The translations under genes were made by a program, and so were the position numbers. 64,000 nt of DNA from the NCBI GenBank assembly GCA_037577475.1, contig CM075192.1:14603908-14667907 (forward strand), read 5' to 3'. Source of the stretch: Chaunax sp. Z400. Its lineage: Eukaryota > Chordata > Actinopteri > Lophiiformes > Chaunacidae. Positions within the stretch are counted from its first letter, which is position 1. The number at the start of each line of letters is the position of its first letter. Under the pieces are notes generated by a model. That model had not been told where the DNA came from. It saw nothing but the letters and a program-made list of their open reading frames with translations, and searched no databases. Positions 52,101-62,262 of this stretch are shown one piece after another.

Positions 52101-55100
52101 TTTCTGTCAACTTTGGAAGTAAATTGTGCATTGGTACCTGCCGAGTAGCAGATTCACAGCTCTGTAATCTATATCAGTAGGACAGTCTAATCCACAGTCT
52201 AAGGTTGCAGCAACCTCATCAGAGTGCTTGAGAGTTGAATCAGCATGAAGAATATTTTGAAGAAACATCCCAGAGGTAGAAGCTAAAGGCCTGCAGACAC
52301 AGTAATAAAATATTAAGTTTTCATTATAATGTGATTGAAAATATTTTTTTTAAAACCTTTAAGAAACTAACTTGGAATGTTGCAGGATGTTATCCTTTGG
52401 GAGAGGCAGAGGGGTGTCTTTCAGAGCCGAGGCAGAATCCGTGTCACATTTCAACGCTGAACCCACCATAGCATTTCTCAACTTGTTTCCACGCTCTAAT
52501 ATATCTGATATAAGAGATGTTGGGTACTGGTTATGAAAAGTCAGATTTGTATGTTTCTGGTTATGTGCATCTGATGTGTAGTCAACCAACCTGTGAGGAT
52601 ATCATTTGTCATTTGACCACAAGGCTCCTGGCTTGAAGAATTCAGAGGCATTTGACTGTTTACTCTTGGCATCTGATTCTCCATTGACTCTTCTTTGTCT
52701 TTCTGGGTGTTTTGGAAATATAAGTGGTCTTTCCCTCTGAAAGTGTTACAGCAATGTATGCACAATAAGATCATTATGCCCAGAGTTAGGACCAGTGAGC
52801 TCTTAGAAAAAGACAGGTATTGGATTATTAACAGTAACAACTTCAGACCTTGGTGTGTTTCCACTGCTGCTACCAGCTGATTCTTTCCCACTGCCAGCTG
52901 AGAGTGATCTGGACTGTGAGGACACATTCAGTGTGGTTGGTTGCAGTGCCTTTATGGTCATGTCTGTGGTGGGACCTGAGCTGCTGCCGTCATATGCTTC
53001 TGTCAAAGCCTCCAAATTAAGGGAAACCTGAAGGAGGAGGAAAAAAGAAAGGATATGGTCTGATCGATTGCTTTAACACAACTGGTAATGAATACCTATG
53101 AGTGTTCAAGTTATTTACTACTGCATTTTAAATGGTCTTTAATAAAACTACTACTAGTACAAAACTATCCATTTAGCCATCATGGCAGTTTCAATGGTTT
53201 GTTTTCACCCACCTGTAACTCTCCAAGCTTCTCAGATGTCGGAGACACAAGGGTGTAAAATCCACTAACTGGGTGCGACAGGGAGAGGCGAGAAATGCCG
53301 GACACCTGAGCCCACGCAATGGGCAAATGATCTGGTTTTGTCAGAACTTCCAGCACCAGAGAGCCCATATCTGTTCAACACAGACAGGTTAGTGAGTGGT
53401 TTTAAACAAACTCAAATATATCAAAGTCTTCTTAGTTACCTGTAAGATATGAGGTGAATTGTTTAGGACCACAGCGGATGGGGAAGCAAGCTGTGGTCTT
53501 GATGGTTTTCTGAGACAGCTGTGATCCATCCCTCGGAAAAAAGTGAGTGCCGTTGGATGACTCTCCCCACCAGCGCAGCCTTACGAATGTTGCAGACGGA
53601 GGCTTGTGAACTGTCCATACTAACCGGCTTATTGTCACCCGCAGGAAGCATCTTTGCTGTCCCTCGACCAGAGGAGGGAGGCTGGTGGAGGGGGACACAT
53701 CGCTCGGGACTGCAAAGGGTTATTTTTAATAACAGCAAAGTCAAGACACTAACAATGCATACACTGTAAATGAATACTGATATCCAAGGTCACCATATAA
53801 TGACAAAGGCAGAAGTGGTATTTGCTGCAAATTATAGCTCAGTGTAATGTATTAGGCCATGAGTGTATGACACTCTCTGACAGGCTGCTAATGCCATTTT
53901 GTTGACACATAACTTAACCTCAGTGATGAAAACATTTAAAATCTGAATACTCATAGTTTGGACTAAAACAATCTAAGTATTAAATGCTCTGATGAAAGTA
54001 TCTCCCAATGACATGAAGTTAGTTTTGAGGTAACCTATTGCGATCTTTTTTTTTTCTGGAATTCAGTCTTTGGTCCACCAACATACCCCAATATTTGATT
54101 TATTTGACACTATAGGTTTAGAACAATATCCATTTTGATGGTCCCAAAGGTACCAAAGCTCTAAAAAACAGAGCACCAATCAGACATTCAGCTCAAGACA
54201 ACACTAATATTAACATTATTGCAAATGTGTTGGTATGTTATCAGTGACTTTTTCTGTACCAGCGCTGAGTGCAGGATGTTAATAAAAACAAAAGAAAAAA
54301 ATCCTAATTCGTGTACACAGGACATTTTTTTCACTTTTCGCTGTGGTGTCAAAATATGCATTGAATTAGTTATATTTTTGTCAACTTGTGGTTTTTGTCT
54401 GCATCTCTAATGACAATCTTACAAAGAGTGGTTGAAAGCAAATAAGTATACAAATACTCAAATACTGTGTTCAACAAGAGCAGAACTTGTGCTTTTTTGT
54501 GTGTATTTTGTGAATTTCCATTTAATTCTATTTTATATTTCAGCTCCACTACAATTCAGCTAGAAAAAATGCAAATTTTACTCCATAACATTGTTTGATA
54601 ACTTTAATTACTTTGCAGATTCAAGTTAAATTCCCATCTACTGAAGAGGCTTATATAAAGGAAATTAGAATAAGCTCCACCTTTGCAAGTTGCAAGTGCC
54701 ATATCAAATTGCACTGATAAAAACATTACGGCAAAAATATTTATAACCCATATATATAATACATAATATTCTGAAAAGGGGGGTCATTTTATTGAGTATT
54801 TTTACCTTTGGTACTTAAAGTATATTTTGATGCCAATAGTGACGACCCTCTCTGCCCTGTCAGTTTCGTGTGGCTGCTGTCTTTGCAGGTATTGGTGGAG
54901 GCAGGGCAGGGGTCGATATGCAGAATGGACACACCTGGGCTCATCAGAAACACTGATATGGTGCTACTTTAAAAACCATCCGGAGCTCAGTGTTTGACTC
55001 TCTCCTCTCTTTGGTTTGTGCTGCTGCACCATACAACATTGCACCCACGCACTCCTCCATTCATGCACTCAACTACACTGTTGATCTTACTGTTTACACA

Positions 55101-55552
55101 TATTTCCATGTTAGTTTATTCCTTTTTAAATTTGTTAATAGGTTTGGCAGTGTGCATTTCGCTCTGCTGTCATGGTCGTGTTGTCCAGTTTGTGACATAA
55201 TATTTGTAAACTTTTATTTCACCTACGTAAAACTTTGAATGCATGGCTATGGTATTGCTACTTTTTAATTACTACTTTATCTGCCACTAGTTACGGGTTA
55301 ATGAACTAATGCTATCAGAGACATTAACAACACTGACAGCATATGCGAAAATACCCAAAGTTACGAGAAAGCGACAGCATGATAACTCAATATACCAGTA
55401 ATATTAAGCTGATAAAATAGGCCAATGTGAGACTGACAGCTGACGCTAAAAGCTAACCAGGCTATGTTGCTAGCAGTTAGCTAAGTTAATAACAGTTTAC
55501 CTTTTCTTTTGCTGCCTCCAGCTTTGACAGGTCTCTGCCTTCCGCTCTTCAT
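37161..55552 (-). CDS. c2cd3: C2 calcium-dependent domain-containing protein 3
   Basis: C2CD3 is a centriolar-satellite and distal-centriole protein needed for distal appendages, centriole elongation and ciliogenesis; loss causes ciliopathy in vertebrates. Thirty-three exons with fully consistent phases give about 2,217 aa (human long form 2,353). The conserved N-terminal domain (about 20-160) has SLPPLVEGQQRCFLRVTISR, RWWGESSNGT and RCGPKQFTSYLT. Further C2-type segments lie near 480-590, 690-835, 920-1035, 1110-1230, 1255-1460 and 1575-1700, with marks such as RTFCPEFDHHMEVSCDLL, CPVWDHQHEC and VIGFASVDLSPLL. A long acidic linker (about 1863-2130) carries KPRPLNEVTSLTDKTSPW, and VPNFFLPSHQLEE follows near the C-terminus. 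The start at 55552 gives MKSGRQRPVKAGG, like the basic start of the human protein. An X-box lies upstream. One intron has a GC donor. Confidence 0.97.
37287..39909 (-). other. c2cd3: c2cd3 last intron, 2.6 kb
   Basis: It separates the exon encoding VPNFFLPSHQLEE from the final 41-codon exon. A segment near 38352-38450 (ATGCCTTTATTGTCATG, then CACGCTTCAGCATAAAGCC) looks repeat-like but is not assigned. No additional exon is required by the phases. Confidence 0.7.
46138..46156 (+). repeat. short (CA)n microsatellite in c2cd3 intron
   Basis: CACTCACACACACACACATAC is a brief CA run in the intron between exons 46581-46716 and 45184-45452. Confidence 0.7.
50053..50091 (+). repeat. (ATAATAATAG)n-type tandem repeat in c2cd3 intron
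   Basis: About four units of an AATAATAGAT-type repeat lie in the intron before exon 49798-49929. Confidence 0.75.
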
Positions 55553-55631
55553 CACTCAGCTCAAAAAATATAGATGGTGAATAATAGCCTGACCAAAGCA
55601 GGGGCTGAGCTGTAAGCAGGCATGATGTTAA

Positions 55632-55682
55632 TCACAGTCCTGCTAACAATAACAATACGTTTAACAGAGCTATAAGAGCCAT
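55632..55682 (-). promoter_or_regulatory. c2cd3: possible hydrophobic uORF upstream of c2cd3
   Basis: An ATG at 55682 opens a 16-codon frame (MALIALLNVLLLLAGL) that stops 80 bases before the c2cd3 start. It lies between the X-box and the start codon and is transcribed only if the transcript begins above 55682. Confidence 0.4.
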
Positions 55683-55712
55683 ACACAGACACACACAGCA
55701 GCGCGCAAAACT

Positions 55713-55725
55713 GTTTCCGAGCAAC
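55713..55725 (-). promoter_or_regulatory. c2cd3: RFX X-box in c2cd3 promoter
   Basis: The minus-strand sequence GTTGCTCGGAAAC fits the X-box consensus RYYRYY-N(1-3)-RRNRAC exactly with a 1-base spacer. It is 161 bases upstream of the c2cd3 start codon, the usual distance for ciliary genes controlled by RFX factors. Confidence 0.7.
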
Positions 55726-55761
55726 AACGTCCCGCCTCCGCTGCCGCTGATTTTCACAAAG

Positions 55762-55773
55762 GCATTCTGGGAA
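55762..55773 (-). promoter_or_regulatory. c2cd3: ZNF143-type site in c2cd3 promoter
   Basis: TTCCCAGAATGC on the minus strand matches the core of the ZNF143/Staf-binding promoter element. It lies in a locally GC-rich block about 40 bases beyond the X-box. Confidence 0.55.
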
Positions 55774-55829
55774 GGTGAGTTTAATTTGTTGCGGAGGTCA
55801 GACTCTAATACCATTCAAGTGGAAATATT

Positions 55830-58800
55830 GTATACTTTTTACACAACTGCATTTATTAGGAACATTTAGCGACGACTTCATTGATCTGGTGAAATTCCCT
55901 GGCTAACTGGTAGCATCAAACACGGCCCACCTTTACCAGCTGCAAACAGGCCTGTTATGCATCAATCATTACAATAAATTACTAGGGGAAAAAAGCATTT
56001 CCTTGAGAACATGCGTGTGGATGCTGTGCGCTGAACTGAGTTTCAAAATATCGTAGAAAGGCAAAAGGAATTGGCTGAAAATAATCAAAAAGATTAAATT
56101 CATTGCAATTGACTGCTGCCTCAATATAAAACAGTTGAAGTTGATATAGCTTAACACTAACAGAGGAAACAACAGAGAAAAAGTGGAGAGAGGAGCAGGA
56201 AGGGTAATGAGGAGAAAGGAGGAAGAACAGAAATTTGAATTCACTAACAGTTTAGAAGGATGGAGGTATGAGCTGAGATGAGTGCTAAAATCAAAATGGG
56301 AGAGACAGCAAAGCAATTGACCAATCAGAACAGAGGAACCAACTGACTGTAGGTATTTAGCCAATGAAATCAGCTGTAACTGTCAGTGAGACATCCAGAG
56401 GGCAGGGGGATTAAATGCATTACCAGCTATAATTAGCACCAAGTGTGTGTGAGAAATGCTGAGTCACGCACACACACACTGTAGAAAATTAGTCAAAAGG
56501 TAGCCACACTAAATAGATTATAGGCTACAATATTCTCAAATGGGCCATTCTGCAAATTGAGATACTACTACTACTACAGATCCAGGATTTTCTTTGCTGT
56601 TATTGTTTTTGTTTTGTTTTTGTTTTTTTTAAAAACTTTATTTAACATTGTGAGATGAAATTTTTTGACTTCTTAATGTCACAGGGAATAATGTGTGGCT
56701 CTGACTGTTTGTAATTTAGTGTGTATCCAAATGGTTGCACAGATTTAAATGTGTCTTCATGGGGGTAGTCTGCACTGTAAATTATAGTCGAAAGGCTATG
56801 AATTTGATTTTGGATAAGGCTTGACTGAACTAAAGTTGACTGTTGGAGCTTGGCGAAGGTATGCACACTACTGAGTGGCATTCTAGTTTAAAATGGTTTA
56901 TATGACACATCTATTGTCAACGGGAATAAAGAGGCACACAAATATATAAAAAATAATACAGCAAAAAAATACAGTATATGAAACAATAAAACACAAGTGC
57001 AATACCATTAATGCATCCAAAAATGTATTTTAAAAATGTGATTGTTGCACAAATTGTGACTCAAATTGTGTAATGCCAGGATGAAAAAAAAGAAATTGCA
57101 AATAAATACATTTACTCTAATCTATTCATTACCTTTTCCTAATATTTATTAGGTTTTTAATTTTTTGACAATAGAAAAAATCCAAAAACAATTGAAACTA
57201 TGGTGAAGCTTTCATTACAGTAACAATGACATTTTAAGAGAAATTTTTTTTTTGAATATTTCACTCCATGCAGTCTTCTTTTACATCACCAACAGATGGC
57301 AGCACTGATCTCTCCATCATTATTGCAGAGTACTTACAGAAGGACTGGCCTATAAAAACCTTATTTTCTAAAGGACTACCTGTCAGCTACTTAACGATTG
57401 AGCTTATCTTAAAAGAGAAAGCTCTCCCGATCCATTTCAAATAATTAACCTTGGAAATCAAATCCACACTGATTGGTATATCAAAATTTATCAGATGCAA
57501 AAAGCAAAAGGAGGTTCCTAGATTTGTATGCACTCTAAATAAATAGTATTGATATTAAAAACATCTAATTTCATTATCGGGCATATTAGAAAATGTCTTT
57601 TGCAATACATAAAATAAATAGGCTTACCATGTGAAAAAAACGGGGTCAACATAAGTTATCAAACCTGTGCCTTGCTAATAGTGTAATTTTTATCTTTGGG
57701 AAATAGGATTCACGGAAAGAATTTCACAGTTTTTTTTCCAGAAGTGATTAATGGGTGAGCAGTGCCAGGTGGCGTGAACATAGCTGTCTGGGCTATTTTG
57801 TGTGCAGTATCCACAGATTTCTGATGAAAAACCCATTTAAAAAATGTTTTATCCAGTGAGGTGAGTCTTGTGGAGTATCTTATTGAATGAGTTGAAGGTC
57901 AGCATTTTTTGTCATGAATTTTTTGCAGATTTAGGTTCAGAAGTCGGCATCAGGAATGATAGATAAGTCTTGTTCCCATTTTATTGTTGGTATATATAGT
58001 GTTTTTGTCAGACTGTGAGATTACCTAGTTCTGTTTTGCTTTTGCTGGGCAGCTTTTCTGTTGTGGACATTCACTAACTCTGTAACAGGGAATATAACTA
58101 AAACTAGTTCTCAAAAGGTCCCAAAGTGTTAAAAACTTACTGTATGTAGTTGACAGTGTGTTGAGGTAGACCTATGGGTCATGTGTCGTTTAGGTAGTGT
58201 GAACTGTGCTTTTGCATAGCAACAAGTCCCTCTTGAGTCATGTTTGTTGTGGTGATCATAATAACAGTGAGGGCCACTGAGGGCGAGTAGGAAGAGCACC
58301 AAAGAAGCCCTGTCAATTCTGGGAAGTTAGGCCTCAAGGTTGTGAGATGGTGGATTACTTAATCTCTGTCTATGTTCCTGGATTATTATGGTACTGATTA
58401 AACTGTATAAAACATCTCTATTCCCTACCCCTAACTTCTGCTGCCATAAGTCAAACTGAAAAATATAAATCATCTGACTAGTAGCTACAATATGTGTCTC
58501 TATAAATGTTGCATAAGTAGTTGCAAACATTTTGTTGGCAACATTGTGTCCCCTTTAAACTGAATAAACTTGTGGTCTTAGATACTTCACGTTTGAAGTC
58601 TAAAGATGGCTAACACCATCTTTTAAATTAATTTCATATGAATACTTGCAATGAAACATATCAGACAAAGCTTTGGAAATGCTCCAAGTGAAAATGATGA
58701 AGTCCTGCTGTTTAGTCTACTTCAACACGGATATCTCAGATATCTGTGTGGTATGCAGACATTGTTGGTTGTGTTGAAACATGAAATCCCCATAACTTGG

Positions 58801-59248
58801 CGTTCAGAGCATGATTAATGAGAAACCAGCCTCTGAAGCTCATCGAGAGGCTGACAGTTCATCTGTTCCACGGGACAATCAGTTACTTCAAACCAAACTA
58901 AAAAAAGTCTCTCACGGGCATCCAAAGACCACATCAGCTGTTAAAAAGCAGGGACACTCACAATGACTCACTCCTTTCACTCATAGCACCAGACAGGACT
59001 GCAGTCGTGGAGGTCTGAGATGACCCATTACAGAGGAACTCTGTGGAATCTCTGTTGCTAATCTGCAGTGAGTCGACCCAATGTGGAAACATGTAAAACA
59101 CACCTTGAATTTTGTCATTAAAGTCATAAAACGTGTTTTCCACCCTGCACAATAATGCTACATGCTCTGTATGTTCTCCATTTCCAGCATTTCATGCAAA
59201 TATCATCACATTTAAATTGACTTGAACACTGAACTCCAAAAACAGCCA
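55830..59248. other. intergenic between c2cd3 and p4ha3, no gene recognised
   Basis: No exon with agreeing splice sites was found on either strand, and in particular none that I recognise as ppme1. AT-rich with short A and T runs. The 131-residue minus frame at 55969-56364 has no domain. Confidence 0.5.
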
Positions 59249-59254
59249 TTTATT
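59249..59254 (-). terminator. p4ha3: polyadenylation signal of p4ha3
   Basis: AATAAA on the minus strand, about 450 bases after the p4ha3 stop. It implies a 3' UTR spanning about 59230-59705. Confidence 0.55.
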
Positions 59255-59705
59255 TTTGGTTGCAAAATGACATCAAATAGAACATTCTAAATACCTTGTG
59301 TATCGTTTTATACACATTTCACTGTCATTCAGCCAGTATCTTTGTAAACTTTTGCATCTACGCATTAGAAATAAAGTTGTGAGACGGCAGAGGCCTCTCT
59401 CCATCTGGAGGAACTGGCCAGTAGGAGCAAGAGAGCATTTGGCCTCTAGGGGCTGATTTCCAGCTACCCCACTCCTCTTCAACCACACCTCTCAGAGCCG
59501 TGCTATCCATATCCACAGCAGCAGTGCAATGCATGCTTCTGGCTCCCCCCGGAGCCTGGGGCTCCAATCACAATACAGGCTCTCACCATCCCCTGCCCGT
59601 GTGCTCACTTTTCTGGCTCTCTCCTTCTCACTGCCTGCAAATGTGCCTCTCACTTGCAGAGACTGGCTCTTATACTCCAGGGGCTGAGATATCGCTTCGC
59701 CCCTC

Positions 59706-62262
59706 TCACTCTTCAGGGTTCAGACTGCAGCGATGCTGGAACTCTTGGCCATGCTCATGGATCCATTTGTTTGCCACTGGAACATACAGAAAGATGCAAA
59801 CTGTGTTTTAATATTTTTAGACAAACATTTTATTGCGCTAGCACCTTTGGATGGTTGTGGTTCTTAGGTATCACTTTTATCAATTAATTTAAAATTGTTG
59901 GAAACAACACAACCACATAATGCTTCTGCAGCTGATTCATGATGATTGATATCCTTCTTTTTTCTTTAAACTGGTTCCTTAATATGTTTCAGCATTGGGA
60001 GTTACATGGTCTGGGCCAACTGGCAGCATATTAATCTTTCAAGATGAGCGCTCAGTTTCTGGACTGCACTCAGTAACATCTTAAAATGCAAAACAGATGT
60101 GGCCTAGCTCTTGTACATTAGCTCCAGTATAACAAGAGAGGCGAACACTAAAGGACTGTTGTGAAACACGGACCATAATAACGATGCAAAAAACCTAAAT
60201 TAATCTGTTAAAAAGAGAACAAGTCTGATAACTTGCTGTGACATGCAATTTTCAATATACACATCACTTTTTGACTCCTGTTTCACAGCATTATCACACC
60301 ATAGTAATTCTACTGACTATTACCCCATTTGTCCCCGATAAGCACAGGGCAGCCAGCATGCAGGGTGTCCACGTCTGCTTGACCATTTCTATGGAGATTC
60401 CACCAAAAGAGGGCAGCTTTCTGGGAAATGAAAACAACATAAATCACTTTCGATAAGTTCAAAATGTAGTTGGATCTAAACTTATGTAACAATTCTTTTG
60501 ATTATCAATTACTCTGACAATTATTTTTATTGGTGACATAAAGAAGTGAAAAGTGTTATCACAATTTCCCAGCCCAAAGCTGATTTCACCAAATCACTTG
60601 TCTTGTTTGCCAGTCCACAGTTCAAAAGATCTAAAACATATCCAGCTTGCTAGAATATGACACACAGAAAAGTAGCAAATCCTGACCATTGATGCCTGAA
60701 AACAGTTAATTAACAATTAAATATACAGTAAAGCAGGGCTGAAGTTCAAGCACTAGAGTTCCTGCAGCTACACTACGTTATTGGTCATTTATATCTCTTT
60801 ATGAGTTGTTTTCTGTATAAACAGCCATTAAGTGAGATCTAAATAAAATGAAAGGTGAAAGGTTAAACCTCAGGGTTGGCCTGTGAAGCCTTCCACTATT
60901 GCTCATTTATCAACCAAAATGCAGCTTCCACTGAGGCTCGACTATACAATAGCAGTATTGTGTTAAAGTACCCCATGGCTGTTGTTGCTGCAACCTGACC
61001 TTTTAGCATTTTGACAGCTGTCTTAGAGAATGTGAGTGAGGTGAAAATCAAGCTTGAGGCAAAAATGACATGGAGACAAAAGAGGCCGCTTTTAGCTCCT
61101 CTTAGAAATTCACGGCGTTACCTCGATGACAGGAACACTGAGGTTGGCGTAGATGAAGGCTGTGGATCCACCTGCCTCGACAGAGCTGAGCTGTGGAGAA
61201 AGACATTCCTTCAGAGACGCGTCTTGTCTTCATTTGCTCATGTTATGAGAAGCCGCTCTGTCTGCTGCAGTCTTTAAAGTCTTGCAGAAAGCCATTGTTA
61301 TATCCTTTAATCTTTATCCAATTTAACTAAAATGTTAACGTTGGATTGTTAATGATAATAATAACAGATGTTTCCAAAATAAGGGATAGATTAAAATGGA
61401 CTGAATGAATAGAACAAAAATTCTGAAGTAAGCTTTATAATGGAGGTCTGACACAAAAAAGTTTGGTTTCATGACAGAACATCAATAAATATTAAACAAT
61501 AATAAATATAATAAATAATAAATATTCTTATTATTTAGGTAGTGAGGTCAGACCTAGTGTAAGTTTCTGAGGCAGGTTGTTCCACTCATGGCAAAGGCCT
61601 CACCTCTGCTTTATAAAAGCAGGAACAGGAACCTGCGCAAGAACCTCCAGCTGCTATCTGGCTCATACAGGATAATACGATGTTTAGAGCAAGACTTCAC
61701 TCACATATATCATAAAGGTTGCCACTCGATTACCAGTTTTCAGCTGGAATACAGGACTTGAAGGTGACTAGAAAATTAAACAGTTGATGAATCATTATTT
61801 ATATGCACACAGAGAACATGTACGAGGTCGTAGGTCTAATAATCAGCTTACCGTAGCATGGTCAAAGTGAGGCTCATAATGACCACCAATCCCATAATTC
61901 ACCACTTGCAGGTACTCGCCATATGGATGCTTCACATTCAGACCTGTGAGCATGGAGATCTTCTGGTCCAGCCTCCCCACGGTGGACTGTTCTGAACCCT
62001 TCAGCCATGCACTAGAAATAAGACATCTTTATAAACAACATATTGCACTTGAAAGTATGTCTCATACCATTTGCATGCTATTGAGTGTTTCAATTTGAAG
62101 ATTAAAAACTAGCATTTGCTTGACATCGCAGCAAGCCAAGAATTAGATTAAATGAAGTTCATGATGACAAACAGGTTGTCATAAACAATGTGTGTACCTC
62201 TTGCTTATGCGATACTCTGCAGTCGCTTGTTTCTCTCCTGTTGCCACCACAGATCGCCTCAA
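59706..62262 (-). CDS. p4ha3: prolyl 4-hydroxylase subunit alpha-3, C-terminal six exons
   Basis: P4HA3 is the catalytic subunit of collagen prolyl 4-hydroxylase. In the ER lumen, with P4HB, it converts Xaa-Pro-Gly prolines to 4-hydroxyproline using Fe2+, 2-oxoglutarate and ascorbate. Exons 62198-62262, 61852-62011, 61705-61767, 61122-61190, 60324-60420 and 59706-59776 join in frame to 174 C-terminal residues, the dioxygenase domain. The first exon here begins LRRSVVATGEKQ. The iron site is visible: the HxD pair in EPHFDHAT and the distal His in TLHAGCPVL, with the 2-oxoglutarate lysine ten residues later in GDKW. LSSVEAGGSTAFIYANLSVP and KAALFWWNLHRNG are alpha-3-like rather than alpha-1 or alpha-2. 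The tail HGQEFQHRCSLNPEE lacks an ER-retention signal, as expected for alpha subunits. The N-terminal and peptide-binding domains lie beyond the right edge. Confidence 0.95.

Larger units (their letters stand above)
37161..55552 (-). other. c2cd3: c2cd3 exon map
   Basis: Coding exons in transcript order: 55501-55552; 53440-53709; 53213-53370; 52849-53027; 52591-52736; 52372-52504; 52138-52290; 51894-52041; 51671-51771; 51173-51373; 50986-51086; 50741-50859; 49798-49929; 49243-49689; 48969-49120; 48113-48356; 47621-47804; 47349-47532; 46795-46967; 46581-46716; 45184-45452; 44886-44966; 43999-44607; 43580-43918; 43363-43501; 43191-43255; 42898-43103; 42683-42813; 42419-42568; 42147-42331; 40649-41480; 39910-40018; 37161-37286. 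Each boundary was placed by an AG acceptor, a GT (once GC) donor and an unbroken frame across the join. Less certain are the acceptor of exon 28 (42813 or 42801), the donor of exon 31 (40649 or 40712) and the acceptor of exon 6. Confidence 0.85.

Noticed and set aside
52372..52526. c2cd3 exon 6 beginning at 52526
   Set aside because: That acceptor would enter in phase 0, whereas the previous exon ends in phase 1. The acceptor before 52504 restores the frame and gives DILERGNKLRNAM.
55969..56364. 131-residue minus-strand frame in the c2cd3-p4ha3 gap as a novel gene
   Set aside because: No domain, no Kozak or promoter context, and composition typical of AT-rich noncoding DNA.
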